Below, one piece after another: positions 44,935 through 56,159 of a stretch of DNA of 64,000 nucleotides. The notes under the pieces are model-generated. The model was not told the origin of the DNA and did no database searches. It saw only the letters and a program-made list of their open reading frames with translations. This stretch comes from Metaphire vulgaris. Taxonomy: Eukaryota > Annelida > Clitellata > Crassiclitellata > Megascolecidae. Position 1 is the first letter of the stretch. Each line of letters starts with the position of its first letter. The position numbers and the translations under genes are program-made. The stretch spans positions 8,372,729 to 8,436,728 of the forward strand of contig CM030841.1 in assembly GCA_018105865.1 (NCBI GenBank), given 5' to 3'.

Positions 44935-45395
44935 TTGCCTTCTATACAATTCTGAAACGTGGACATCCAAACGAACCACTGATCAAAGGTTACACGTCTT
45001 CGAGATGGCCTGCCTCAGGAAATTATTAGGGTTGACTCGAAGGGACAAAATAAGAAATGATATCATAAAGACACACTTAAACCACGACGTGGACATTCTC
45101 ACAAGGGTCAAACAGCATCGCCTACGATACTTTGGACATGTAGTCAGAATGGACAACAATAGATATCCAAAGATAGCATTGTACGGGAAAGTTCATGGAG
45201 AAAGAATCAGAGGAAGACCGTAAAAGAGATGGATCGACAATGTTAAAGAAGACTGTGAAACAATTGGATTAACTTTATATGAAGCACATAGGACTGCTCT
45301 AGATACAGACAAATGGAGATCTATTTTTAATGGGCTGCCTACGCATGCGCAAGCATTGCCAGGGCATAAATGATGATAAATGATGATGTATAAAT
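44935..45395 (+). pseudogene. LINE ORF2 C-terminal fragment
   Basis: Reads LLYNSETWTSKRTTDQRL, HVFEMACLRKLLGLTRRDK, RLRYFGHVVRMDNNRYPKIA, then GERIRGRP, a stop, KRWIDNVKEDCETIGLTLY. Same domain as 16457-16876 and 17307-17730, opposite orientation. One in-frame stop. The 3' end is atgatgataaatgatgatg, a short form of the (ATG)n tails of the other copies. Confidence 0.85.
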
Positions 45396-45571
45396 GGATT
45401 CGTATTTAGCTAGGCTTGCCATAATTGTCCGATGGAAAAAGAGGACACGCAAAATTTTCATAAAATCTGGCCAAGGTTAAGCATTGTTAGGGTTGTAACT
45501 TTTCCGGAAAATAGAATGCCCGGAATTATTCCGGAAACTTTCTAGCATATATATTGTTAGAGGTTAACATA

Positions 45572-45952
45572 CAGCAGTGGACAAAAGTAATTACCACAGC
45601 TAAAATACGAAGTTTTATTGTATGTTTTGGCACATATCAGTAAAAACACAATTATTAAATAAAGTTATTAAATAAACCGCCAAAATCTGTTACCTATAGG
45701 AGTATCCAGAACAATCTATATGGCCACTGATCTATGCCCACCATCAAGAAATCTGCTTCTGCCATTGGCATCTATTAATAGACGACAATGGTTTCTATGG
45801 TTTCTGCCCACCAGTGGGCGGAGCAACCGGATTTTGCTGGTGAACACTGGATACCCCTATTCCTGATAAAAAAATTTAAACGTTTTATAAGTTGACCATG
45901 GTATGAACTTTCATGAATTTCATACTGTGGCAATTACTTTTGACTGCTACTG
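45572..45952. mobile_element. Tc1/mariner MITE, 381 bp
   Basis: Ends CAGCAGTGGACAAAAGTAAT and, inverted, CAGTAGCAGTCAAAAGTAAT, pair over about 28 bp and are flanked by TA (45570-45571 and 45953-45954). No transposase frame. Confidence 0.88.
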
Positions 45953-45954
45953 TA

Positions 45955-46317
45955 AGTTCATGTATGCTGTTAATTAGCGCTCATATCAGTAAAATTAGGC
46001 GACATTACGACAAAAAAATGAGGTAACAAAAACACGAGAATTGAACAAAAACGACGATATTATATGGTATCCTTTGTAGCCACGCGTATTGTACTGTAGT
46101 AACCGTTTGTACGACGCCGATGCCGACGCCGACGCCAATGAAGTCCACGCTGCCGCCGTCGATAAATTGGTTCGGCGCGCCGCCGCCGGTGATAGAGCCG
46201 TCAAACGCCGCCGCCGACCCTCAGAGTGTCGGCGCACAGGTCTACTTCAAGATCGTGTGATTCAATGGACAGCGTGGAATCTTTCTTGCGTTGTTTCAAC
46301 AAATCGGCATATCTCTG
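45955..46317. other. GC-rich patch, not assigned
   Basis: 46105-46260 is a gacgcc/gccgcc-rich island with open frames on both strands. Low-complexity Ala/Asp or Arg products resemble no family; a 5' exon or CpG-rich regulatory patch is possible but unsupported. Confidence 0.25.
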
Positions 46318-46560
46318 TCAACAACGTTCTTCACGCATATCTTGAACCAAGTGTTTATTTGGGTTAAACTTATGGCAAGCTTCATGTTTAGCAACTGCCT
46401 GTTTGGCTAGTATTCGATTTGAAACCGTTTCATATGAAAGCTTGTTAGCTTGTCTTGTTTTTTTATTAAATTTACTATCAAAAATGCTCTCAACACAAGC
46501 AGAGGAGTGATATAATGCCATTAGCGTGCACATGAAATCTGTCAATATATCAAATTTTCT
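46318..46560 (-). pseudogene. hAT-type transposase C-terminal remnant
   Basis: Reads LYHSSACVESIFDSKFNKK, then QANKLSYETVSNRILAKQAV and KHEACHKFNP. HSSA.VE.IFS followed by .N.L...TV..R.LAKQ is the hAT dimerisation region. Only the C-terminus remains. A hAT terminus faces it at 46709. Confidence 0.55.
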
Positions 46561-46639
46561 CTGCTAATAACATATTTTCAAGTTGTCAATATCTTTGTGG
46601 ATATACATCAAGGCTACTCCGTCTAAAGATCTTCTTTCA

Positions 46640-46709
46640 TTTAAGACGCACTTTTGGTTGGCCGGTGGGGAATGCATCCCCAGACATCACCAACGTGGAA
46701 CCGCCCCTG
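46640..46709 (-). mobile_element. hAT terminus (CAGGGGCGGTTCC family)
   Basis: On the - strand it begins CAGGGGCGGTTCCACG and continues with gggatgcattcccc, matching the left end of the MITE at 13346-13653. The transposase remnant lies 80 bp inward, so this is probably the 5' end of the autonomous relative, internally deleted. Confidence 0.6.
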
Positions 46710-46962
46710 CTTTCACACCCATCGCATTTAGCTGAACACGACCGTTGATTTTTTAGTTACTGAGTTGATTCTACCAACTAGCCTTTGCACGGATCATTTG
46801 AAGAGTGTCTTTCTTCCACCGATTGAAGGAAAGATAAGACCTTTTTCTACAACTGGATCTAGGCGTGCTGTTGCGGGCGGACACGAATCCGGAGGAAAAT
46901 CAGACTTCCGATTCTCGGCTTCGATATACGGAGTGTCAAAGTTCTTTTCAAGCACCACTTCC

Positions 46963-46968
<6 letters not shown>

Positions 46969-47027
<59 letters not shown>
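46969..47027. repeat. (TA)n microsatellite
   Basis: About 29 TA units. Confidence 0.95.
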
Positions 47028-47031
<4 letters not shown>

Positions 47032-47495
47032 CCGCCTACTGCGGGTAGGCCTACTGCTGTGGTCTATTGGCCGTGATATTAAAGCTTGTGTTTCTGCGTC
47101 TTGCCGCGCGCACCTGCGCCCGTTCGCTTCTTTGCAGCGGCGGTCAGAAAGGCGCCACAAGTCTATCAGTTAAGACGTTCCTTGGTGCTTTTCTTTCGCT
47201 CCTTCGGTAATACCGAAGAATTTATACTTCCAGCGAATGCCTTTGTGGAAAAGGAAGCGGCCTATGATTTACCTCCTATCATATTCTCTTCCTTACTTAC
47301 TTTCTTTCTTCCTTCCTTCCTTCTCTGCTCCTTTCCTTAACCACACGATCGGTTCATCTTCGCGAAGTCGTAGGCGGTCTCAGCGTGTAAATATTATAAC
47401 CTTCGTTTTCCCAGGATAGACTCTAAGCCAACCTTTGAGTAAGTGTTGGCTTGGCCATTTGCCATTTGGACGAAGGGTTTTAGCACAGACAGTTA
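47028..47495. other. No feature recognised
   Basis: Open frames without recognisable domains; a (TTCC)n stretch lies near 47295-47335. Confidence 0.35.
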
Positions 47496-47499
47496 TTAA

Positions 47500-49180
47500 C
47501 CCATATATGCCTAACTTTTTATTTCCTCCCTATATTGAAATATTTAGTCAAATCTGCGCCTAATAGCCTGGAACTAACCTATTTTCTGGAAAATTTTGAC
47601 GGATCTCCAAACTATGGCCACCCAAATGTCGATCCTTTATAAAGGATGCTAGGCACTTATGGGTGCATAAATGTCTAACTAATACTTCCACGAAGCAGTG
47701 TGTGCAAGCATTGTATATTTGCAAATTGTTTGATTTTTCTTAAGAACGTCATGGAAATTTGTTATAAACAAGCAAATGCATCAACTGAATCTTCCAAGTG
47801 TCATGTGTCAGCCATCAATTAGCACCAGGAATTAGCAATAAGCGGTTAGCATCACTCTCGATGAAAGTCAATGAAGCAGTCTTTAGGATGTAAGCCAACA
47901 TTGCACTTCAAGGCAAACAAAATGGGCTTTCTTCTTGTAAAGCTGACTTACTTTCTGCTTTTCAGTATATGAAACCAGATGGTCTTTGCCATCATAATGG
48001 ACACTCGACTGAACCCTTCTGTCTAGAACCATTAGCTGCCAAATCGGTCCTCTAAGTTGGAGTCTCTAAGCATAACACTTGCTATAGACTAACAATATCT
48101 CATCTGAAGGACAGATAATTGAGGCAACAAGAAGTATCTGCAGGTGATAGTTTGTATATGTAATAAGCATTCTGAGTAGCAACATCGACCATCTGAATAA
48201 ATAGTGGCCATCACACTTCTTGGACCTGAGGGAAATTCTGTAGCAGCCCACATTCTAGTCCATGCGATCCGTGCCTTCCATGTGCAGATTGTAGTATTTG
48301 ATGGTTGCTGGCTGGATAACTTCTCTCACCTTCTTCTGGGCTGACCATCTTTTCACTTTCTCAATTGGATGAATGTCATGCAAGTTGGAAGCCATGGTCA
48401 CAGGGCTGTTGTCGTGCCATTGGTTGATGATAAATTTTCCGGTTGCATCATAACTGTAGTCAAAGTGTCCTCTTTCTTTCTTCTTCATGTCAGATGGTGA
48501 TATAAAAGGGCATCTGTCCGTTCAGTTGACACAGAGAGTGCCAGTTGCTCCAATATTCCTGAGAGTGAGGTAATCCAAGAGTCGTGGCAATGTGAAAACG
48601 TTATCAAAGTACAGTCTGTAAGTTGGTCCAGGTGGCAAAGATTTGGTCAAAATTATGACAACTGACCCTCCAAGACCCAGATCTTGGTGTGCCATGGAAC
48701 CTTTGCTCTGGTAGAGCTCAAACTGTGATGTGATGCATGTAAATCGTGTAAGCCCTTCAGACCAATGGTTGATGTATACTGTATAATGTGTGACCCCAGA
48801 TATGCCTAGCATCCTTTATAAAGGATGGTACAAATCTGGCGCCTAAAAAATCTTGTGCATAAAATATGATGAAGCTGCCATTGACATGAGTAGTAATAGA
48901 TGTCAAATCACATTGATGAACTAAATTTAGCTCTTTATGGTTAAATTTTAGAAAAATGACAATATACATTTTGTCAGCTATAGTTACATGTCACAAAAAC
49001 AGCTTTCAACTCTGAATCAAGATTTAAAATGTGAAAATATTCAGAACCAAAACACTTTTCTTAAAAGGTTACTTATTTAGTGAAGTCAATATAGAATTGC
49101 AATGCAAAAAATCTTCATTGGCATAAATAAGTAAGTAAAAAATCAACCATCCTTTATAAAGGCTCGTAGGCATATATGGG
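47500..49180 (-). mobile_element. piggyBac-type transposon, 1.68 kb, TTAA borders
   Basis: TTAA lies at 47496-47499 and 49181-49184. The termini CCCATATATGCCTA and TAGGCATATATGGG are perfect inverted repeats. A 16-bp palindrome, ATCCTTTATAAAGGAT, occurs subterminally at 47634-47649 and 48810-48825 and, nearly complete, at 49148-49163. The TTAA target is specific to piggyBac. It carries a damaged transposase 3' half (48066-48812). Confidence 0.93.
48066..48812 (-). pseudogene. piggyBac transposase, C-terminal part, broken
   Basis: Reads LGLGGSVVIILTKSLPPG, YRLYFDNVFTLPRLLDYLTL and RNIGATGTLCVN, a stop, then DYSYDATGKFIINQWHDNSP and YNLHMEGTDRMD, a stop, then GCYRISLRSKK. FDN.FT and the D of G.DRMD are two of the three catalytic Asp positions of piggyBac (DDE_Tnp_1_7). 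The first catalytic Asp region and N-terminus are missing, and two stops plus a later frameshift are present. The C-terminal Cys-rich finger was not recognised. Inactive. Confidence 0.88.
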
Positions 49181-49407
49181 TTAAATAAACAGTCATGTGC
49201 CAAAATAAATGCGATCGTGGCAAATTCGCGCCTTGCACGGTCTTAACTTGTCATGCCTGTCATCAGTAACATCGTCAATAGACATCAGAACCTGATGTCA
49301 TTTAAAGGTATTATATTAGGTTTCATGATTCCTCTTCATCGGATTTGGCGACAGTGCCAAACTTTAAAATACGGTGACTGATTATCAAGGAGACGTGTAC
49401 CCCTATC

Positions 49408-49574
49408 CAGGGTTTAATCTAGGCCGTTTTCGGGGGGGCATTGTCCTTTTTTCCCCGGAAATTTCAAATTCCCTGGAAATGTTGGCATACTACATCAACT
49501 GACCGCAGCCCCCTAGCTAAATCCCCGGCTTTATCAATTTCACCCCAGAGTCCATAGTCTAGATATAAACACTG
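49408..49574 (+). mobile_element. hAT MITE, 167 bp, TSD cccctatc
   Basis: Ends CAGGGTTTAATCTAGGC and GTCTAGATATAAACACTG are inverted. The perfect duplication cccctatc is at 49400-49407 and 49575-49582. A diverged member of the CAGTGTTTTAT family. Confidence 0.88.
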
Positions 49575-49689
49575 CCCCTATCATTCCATTGTTGCAATGA
49601 ACTCACCTATATTAAGCCTTTTTCTACTTAACAAAATAAAATTCAATTATTGCAGTATTTTAGGAGCAAAGAATCCCTTGATTTAAGTC

Positions 49690-49790
49690 AATAAGTAAGC
49701 AAGTTAAGTAAAAATCTGGTGAATTTGTATAGCGTTTTCGGAGTAGTGCACAAGTAGCTACTTGCTGTATTCTTAGGCCATTAGGCTACT
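49690..49790 (-). mobile_element. LINE 3' tail with (ACTT)n
   Basis: On the - strand gaaaacgctatacaaattcac is followed by agatttttacttaacttgctt, the same 3' terminus and tail as 36580-36620. Confidence 0.5.
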
Positions 49791-50331
49791 TCTTCTTAAT
49801 AACTAACTCTCGATTTAATACTTCCAAAGCAAAAAACTAATCTTCATGTTGTTCTTGTGTAAGCCTAATATATTTTATTTCATTATAACTAATTGAAATA
49901 ATGCTACGATCTACGTGTAAACTCTAACTTCGGATTTCAGTCATCACAGTTTGAATAGGTAAACTTTTCCTTAAATGCATTAGGCCTACATTACGGTTTT
50001 AATGATTATACCACATCATTTCACCAACAGATGGTGGGATGACCCTGTGCAGTCAAAGAATAAGAGAATTTAATTTCAGCAAGTTTATGTTTGTTTAAAA
50101 TTTTAAAATATTTAACATTGGCGCGCGTTAACGAGCACATTTTTCTAATGTCAGTCAAGTTTTAAAAAGCAACAATTTCCTGTTTTCTATATGATGCATG
50201 AATTCTGATTAGGCTATAATTCATTTACTTCGCGAAGTCGATCAAATCTTCATCAATACACATAAGGCACAAATGCTGGTGTCGATAAGGCAAGGCAACA
50301 GTTTACGAAGTTGTATAATGTATATACTGTA

Positions 50332-50717
50332 CTGTAGAACTTCGTTATAATGGACTCGGTTATAACGTATAGGCCCTATATGCGGTTATAAAGTACCGCA
50401 ATGTACGGTTCCGTATGATGCGCTCACTATATTGGCTGGTATTGGATATAACGTACCTCGGATATAACGTACTGAATTTTACAGACTCCCTGCGCTGCAG
50501 GGGCGTAGCCAAGATTTCCGGAAGAGGGGGTTTGAAAAAAATCGTCGATGACCGCCAAGAGGGAAATTTTCACCCCAAAATCGCCAAAAATCGCTAAAAA
50601 TAAAAATTGCATGGAAATACATTTTTAAAAATATTTTTCGCCGTCCAAGGGGGTTTAACCCCCAACCCAAACCCCGTGGCTAGGCCACTGCCCTGCGGAC
50701 GTTATACAGTTCTACTT
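50332..50717. mobile_element. Tc1/mariner (pogo-like) MITE split by a hAT element
   Basis: Left end CTGTAGAACTTCGTTATAA, right end (inverted) aaagtagaactgtataac, both next to TA. Interior ttataacgta and gatataacgta repeats. The inverted repeats are imperfect. It is interrupted at 50496-50690. Confidence 0.55.
50496..50690 (+). mobile_element. hAT MITE, about 195 bp, nested
   Basis: CAGGGGCGTAGCCAAG at the left and CGTGGCTAGGCCACTG at the right are inverted. ccctgcg lies near both sides (slightly offset on the left), the likely duplication. Confidence 0.7.
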
Positions 50718-50723
50718 TAGTCT

Positions 50724-51277
50724 TTCAAGATTAGCACGGACTATTTCTATCAGGACAAACTGGACAGTTCGAATATGAGCACTTTAGTAGCGATAGGTGT
50801 GGATTAAACGAGTAATATTCTACTCTGATTGTAGCAGTGTGCCATGACTATTTTCGCTGGCGGAACGAACTGAAGTTCGAAATACATATTCGTCCTTATT
50901 TATCTCTTATCGTTTCAAAGAAGGTCGTGAATGACGAAGGCGTGTCCTTTCTGCGCGATCTTCAGAGAGCAGCAACAAAAGAGCAAAAGTGTATCTGGTT
51001 CGTCGGCTGTTTGTTTCTGCCTTGAACCAATCTCACTATCGTCGACAGTAGACGCAGTATTTCATCTGCTAATGAATTCCTCTGCACAAAAACGACGTTG
51101 GACGTCTATTCTTCGTATACTACAAGCAGTATGATAATCGTCGCGGCGTTCACTGAAATCTACGCCACCTGGCTGAGCCCATCACCACGCGTTTCTCAAC
51201 TCAAGGTGAGAATGTATCAAGGCATCTCGCGTTCGTCTAGCCACCCAAACGATTCTATGATTGCTGCAGAGAAAGAG
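50724..51277. other. No feature recognised
   Basis: Lies downstream (3') of the innexin. Open frames of about 60-65 codons match nothing known to me. Confidence 0.35.
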
Positions 51278-51319
51278 AGAGAGAGGCAGACAGACGGACA
51301 GACAGATACACAGAGAGAG

Positions 51320-51360
<41 letters not shown>

Positions 51361-51376
51361 GTGAGAGAGAGAGAGT
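51278..51376. repeat. (AG)n/(ACAG)n microsatellite
   Basis: cagacaga units, then an AG run, just 3' of the innexin gene. Confidence 0.95.
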
Positions 51377-51601
51377 TGAAACAAACCAATCAACGTAGGC
51401 GTATGCCTTCATCTGAACGGAAAGAATCAACGCCAACAAAATAACCTAGTTGTCATCATCTTAGAGTGCAGTTCGATTATTCCTGCAGCTCCTGTCAGTA
51501 AAATCGTCCACAGTGTCGACCAATCGTCGGGTATACCCATCTGACGATTTGCCGAAGTCGTCGGAGGGAGGGGATGTTGCCAGACGCAGCAGCGGCGGCG
51601 C

Positions 51602-52816
51602 TCACATGTCAGCGTTCTCTCCCTCCTGTTCGACGTCCTCCTCCTTCGTTCCCATGATCGGTTTGTTCTTGTAGTTGTCCCACAGCGCCGACACGATGTC
51701 GGCCACGACGAGGTCCGTGGAATTCTTGGCGACCAGCTTCAGGACGAAGACGCCGTCCTGGCGGAGGTACATCTGGGCGAACTTGTGCGACAGCTTCCGG
51801 TCGCGGTCGCTGTCGCGGTTCAGCTTGCCCATGACCTTGAGGTGCTTGCGGACGTAGCGGATGCGACTGTAGCGGAACCCGATGAGCCAGACCCAGCGCA
51901 GGAAACTGGCGCAGGTGGCCAGGGCGACAAAAACCATCCAGAACCACAGGAAGATGTAGATCTTCTCGTTGAAGAGGTTGATGGGGAGCACGCACTGGAC
52001 GGTGTGGCGGTGTATGTTGCCCATCTGTCGGATCTCGAAGTCGCAGAGAGTGACACGCGGGAACCTGGCGGCTGTCTTCACCTGTTTCCCGACCACAAGG
52101 TCGCGTATCACCTCGACTCCGTACAGGTGATAGTTGGTGCCGAGGAAGGCGTTCAGCAGGAACAGCTGGGCCATGAGATTGACGAAGTACAGCACCTTCG
52201 TCAGCAGGTAGAGCGTCAGCAGGTAATTGCCGTACCTGTTTCCGCAGACGAAGAACAGATGGCGGGCGAGGAAACGTCTGAGTCCGGCACAGCATCCGCC
52301 CCGGTACTCTCTCTGGTAGTCGAGATAGTGATCCAGATGACGGATCATGTACTTGATCGTCTTATCGCGACGTTCCGGATACAGGGCGTTCTGGATCGTG
52401 TCTGCCGCTTCCACGAGATTGTTGATGTTGATCCCCGACCGTTCGCTGAATATTCTCCACATGAGGCACGGAAGATAGAAGAGCAGCGCCTGGACGAGCA
52501 ACACGATGGGCACCCACTGGTAGTACCCGATGTGCTGTTTGATGGCACCCGCCTGGCCGGCTATCGTGTCTTCGGGCAGGTAGTAGGTGTACGATATCCA
52601 GCAGACCTTGTTCGTGAACTCTTCGTGGTTGTCGGTGAAGGTGGCCGGGCACCAGCAGTGAATGGGGTCGCCGACGTACTGCGTCGTGCTGACGAGTACC
52701 GTGAAGATGATGAGGAAGATGACGGTGTACTGATGGTTCAGTCGGTCGATCAGGTCGTCGTCGTGTCGTCCGGATTTGAGGACTTTTGCGGAGGCGGCGA
52801 ACATACTGTCCAACAT
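51602..52816 (-). CDS. Innexin gap-junction protein, 404 aa, single exon
   Basis: Complete uninterrupted frame. Innexins form hexameric or octameric hemichannels and gap junctions in invertebrates, passing ions and small molecules between cells. TM1 is about residues 31-47. Extracellular loop 1 has GDPIHCWCP (Cys54, Cys56) and Cys72. The innexin signature YYQWVP is at 98-103 at the start of TM2 (102-122). TM3 is about 199-222. Loop 2 has FPRVTLCDFEIRQ and HRHTVQCVLPINLFNEKI with Cys258 and Cys275. TM4 is about 286-314, followed by a cytoplasmic tail ending in an acidic EEDVEQEGE stretch. About 400 residues is normal. The start codon context is GCCAAGATG; a splice acceptor (ttgtatgtag) 13 bp upstream suggests a 5'UTR intron. 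The coding region is GC-rich against AT-rich surroundings, which creates long antisense frames. Confidence 0.97.
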   Translation of the reverse strand: MLDSMFAASAKVLKSGRHDDDLIDRLNHQYTVIFLIIFTVLVSTTQYVGDPIHCWCPATFTDNHEEFTNKVCWISYTYYLPEDTIAGQAGAIKQHIGYYQWVPIVLLVQALLFYLPCLMWRIFSERSGININNLVEAADTIQNALYPERRDKTIKYMIRHLDHYLDYQREYRGGCCAGLRRFLARHLFFVCGNRYGNYLLTLYLLTKVLYFVNLMAQLFLLNAFLGTNYHLYGVEVIRDLVVGKQVKTAARFPRVTLCDFEIRQMGNIHRHTVQCVLPINLFNEKIYIFLWFWMVFVALATCASFLRWVWLIGFRYSRIRYVRKHLKVMGKLNRDSDRDRKLSHKFAQMYLRQDGVFVLKLVAKNSTDLVVADIVSALWDNYKNKPIMGTKEEDVEQEGENADM

Positions 52817-53544
52817 CTTGGCGGTTTATCTACATACAAATAAATTTAAAATTAAGAATTGACGTAAATGTCACCGAAGACCGGCGATCCTGGTCGCGAT
52901 GATACAGTTCACAAGTCCCAAAGAACAACGACTATACGTTTCGAATTATATTAAAAAGGGTTTAATCGAAGAAATCGTGATTTTGACAGAACAGCAAATC
53001 AACGCTTTAAAATGGCCACCGGCCGAAGACACACTTCCCCCTCAATCTCAACATCCTCCAAAACTATTCCGCTAGAATTTTGATTATGGCTAAGAAAACC
53101 CGTAAATAATTTCTCCAGAATTACCCTGACAGTACATATAAAAGATAGCGAACTGTGTGTGGGGTTTCCTTACTGTACCAGTCCCGGATACCGTCTCAGA
53201 CTGCTATACGTTATATGCATACGGTATAAAAGCAGAAGTCTTCCAGTTTACTCAAAGTTCGTAACGTTAGGCCTATCACCTCAGTTTCTTATGGGAGTGA
53301 CGAAATGCCAACCTCTTCATCCCCATCTTTTATTTCATCGAGTAAGCACATGAAGTACAGTACTACTCATCCACCGCTTAGTCAACTCCGTAGCGCCAAC
53401 TGGGCCAAACCTATGGCTAGACAAGGTTTTTAGAAAGCACTGTGTATACGAAGTAGCACAGAAAAATACGAGTTTTTGGGCCATTCGTCGACGGCAAAAC
53501 GACCTAGAAATTCTTCAGCACTGCGTGAAAGTCACTGATTGGAT
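52817..53544. other. Innexin 5' flank, nothing else recognised
   Basis: The presumed 5'UTR intron or promoter of the innexin lies here. No TATA box or exon could be singled out. Confidence 0.4.
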
Positions 53545-53873
53545 CAGGGCCGCTGAGAGGGGTTGCGGGGGGGGGCAATTGCACAGGGGCCCGGCGGCCT
53601 GCAGGGAGCCCGGGTCCAGTGATGATGATGTATTAACTGTATTAACAATTGCCTGAACGCTGGAAAAGACTGACACGAAAAAGAGGTCATCTTCTCGTCA
53701 CGAGCACAGGGGCACGGAGAATGTCAGGGAGCCCGGGCCGATCATGTTAAGTAATCTCCATTTCTAAATGGAGCGAGAAGCAAAAAAGGCCATCAACTTC
53801 TTCACAGACTTTCCAGGTCAGTGGCCCGTGACTTTTTTTGCACAGGGGCCCGTAAATTCTCTCGGCGGCCCTG
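53545..53873 (+). mobile_element. hAT MITE, 329 bp
   Basis: Ends CAGGGCCGCTGAGAGG and CTCTCGGCGGCCCTG are inverted. Flanks gattggat (53537-53544) and gattagat (53874-53881) match at 7 of 8. Interior gcacaggggcccgg blocks are repeated and shared with 59169-59819. Confidence 0.9.
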
Positions 53874-54105
53874 GATTAGATCTCCAGCTTATGCGGGCGT
53901 TAGAATTCATAATGGAACACTTTGCCAGGCTGGTATATTCGTCCAATCTGTTAGACAAAGAGTGTTCGACTAGTTCCGATCACGTGAGTCTCACTATCAA
54001 ACTTTTAAGAACTTAACCAGCGATCTAACCGAGGTGTCAATCACACATCAACTGGATTCTAATGCTCTCAGGGGACAAACAGCTTTTCCAACGGTTCTTG
54101 TATAG

Positions 54106-54430
54106 CAGTGTTTCCCAAACTGTGGGTCGCGAACGAAAAGTGGGTCGCAGGGCTCAGTCTAATGGGTTGCGGGATCACGCGGAACTAGATTCAAACTTGT
54201 CATTTTCTAACCAATACTACACAATGTCACAAGCCTTGAATGTTGCAAGTAGGCTTAGGTTTTAGGAAATTGATATGCCTGCAATCCTCCATAAACGCTC
54301 ATATATTTATATATTAAAATGGTTAGTGCTTTATCTAATTTTAGTTGACAATAAGTTTCCAGGGTCGTGGCATGTTGCAATTACAAAGCCGCTAAAATGG
54401 TCGCAGTTCAAAAAAGTTTAGAAAACCCTG
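54106..54430 (+). mobile_element. hAT element, 325 bp
   Basis: Starts CAGTGTTTCCCAAACTG and ends GTTTAGAAAACCCTG. Flanks ttgtatag and gtctatag agree at 6 of 8. A partial second copy of its right half is at 54840-54912. Confidence 0.7.
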
Positions 54431-54839
54431 GTCTATAGCACTTCTAAAAGTTAATCTTATTTCGCAATAACGCAAAGAAAGCGTATTTCTATCAATTTGC
54501 TCTGTAACTCCAATAACAACAGAGGAATGCCTGACTATAATTGGCTGAGACCTAACGGTTAAGCGACTTGTTCCATACTCATAGGATTTTTAAGATGCGT
54601 AACAAAGGTATGTTCATAGCATAATTTTAAAAGATAATTTTCAAGAAATTTCAATATATGTTTTTCTTTTTCGTCTTATTTTGGCAAAAATATATAATGA
54701 TACCTAATATGTTTGCAATATTTTAATTCGAATTGAATCAGAGCTTTTGTTTTGCCTTTTGTTCAAAACTCAGAAGATGCTTTTCAACTAACGTTCGCCA
54801 GATGGCCTGAGGCACTTTTTAAAAATATTACATGCTACA
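54431..54839. other. No feature recognised
   Basis: AT-rich DNA between two copies of one hAT family. Confidence 0.4.
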
Positions 54840-54912
54840 GTATGATTAGGGTCGCGGCACGTTACAAAACCCCTGAAGTGGGCCGCGGTTTTAAAATGTT
54901 TGGAAAACCCTG
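54840..54912 (+). mobile_element. Right end of a hAT element (54106 family)
   Basis: gggtcgcggcacgttac and gtttggaaaaccctg match 54362-54430; the left part is absent. It is followed by ttctatag, nearly the same word as follows the first copy. Confidence 0.65.
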
Positions 54913-55057
54913 TTCTATAGTGATGGCGCAGCCTTCGCTTTTTGGTTTCGGGGTCTTCATCCAAGCTCAATAGAAAAAAAGCGTATTCTTTATACAGAAT
55001 ACATTCACCACGTGACAACATTGATCGTTAGGCCATACTTAACGTTCATAAGTAAAA

Positions 55058-55208
<151 letters not shown>

Positions 55209-55618
55209 TGGAATTTAAGTAATTTAGTTGGCTGTCTCCTTCTTTGAAAACATTGTTGGACAATTTATATAAACAGGCGTTGTAGACACCCTAATTACTT
55301 GCACTGTGACATCATAATCTTTCAAGGAAAAGAAAATTAGCGATTATACAATACATGACATCCCAGAAATCTTTTGCGGATTTTCAGAAATGCGCGGTCG
55401 AGTTTTCGTTGAAATGCTTTGGTAAAAGTTAGTGATGGCAGCATTGAAACATTGAATTTCTTCGCGTTTCGTAGATATTTTCCCTGCAGTTGAAGCGAAA
55501 TTTTACGAATGACCCAACGACGAATGGTAAAAGACAGTTTTAGTTACTAAGCAGCCTCAAGAAAGATTCATCTTCGCGAAATGTTGTTTTGATCTCCCTG
55601 TCCACAGTGAACTACGGA

Positions 55619-55770
55619 CAGTGTTTTATCCAGACTCCAGGCCATTGGGTAGGTGGATTGGTTTGGCTGGAGGAGAAGAGAAATGGTTCAAAACAAAAAT
55701 GTATGTCAGTGCTGAAATTTTTGGAAGGGGGATTTTGAGGTTTGGGGGTTCTTCCCTGGATAAAACTCTG
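55619..55770 (+). mobile_element. hAT MITE, 152 bp (CAGTGTTTTAT family)
   Basis: Starts CAGTGTTTTATCCAG and ends CTGGATAAAACTCTG. The flanks do not give a convincing 8-bp duplication. Confidence 0.78.
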
Positions 55771-55895
55771 CCTTCGGGATGTCATACATGTACAAATACG
55801 CAGAACAGGGGCGCCAGATTTCGCATTTCACGATAATTTATCTGACGATATAAGGCCATGACAATATTTATTCATCGAATATTGAAGATGCAAAC

Positions 55896-56159
55896 CAGGG
55901 ACGTCATTTGAGGGGGCGGGGGCCGTTGCCCTTCCCCCTGATTTTTAAGGAAAAAATATCGCGAATGTTTGTGTTTTTTAAAGTTTTTACTTGCAAATTT
56001 ACTAATCTGTCTTGTGCTAAGCACCCTAAAGAGGTCTGCTGTTTAATTAATGCCATAAAAATGACTGACAAGCAAAAAAAGGTCATCAACTTTTTCGCAA
56101 ACTTGTCAGGTCGAAAGTGTTTGCCCCCTCCCCTGGAAAACAGTGAAATGACGTCCCTG
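55896..56159 (+). mobile_element. hAT MITE, 264 bp
   Basis: Ends CAGGGACGTCATTTGAG and GTGAAATGACGTCCCTG are inverted. Flanks atgcaaac (55888-55895) and gtgcaaac (56160-56167) match at 7 of 8. Related by its ends to the nested element at 59356. Confidence 0.9.

Noticed and set aside
51785..52843. 352-codon open frame on the + strand
   Set aside because: It is antisense to the innexin exon and arises from its GC-rich third positions; no domain or start context supports it.
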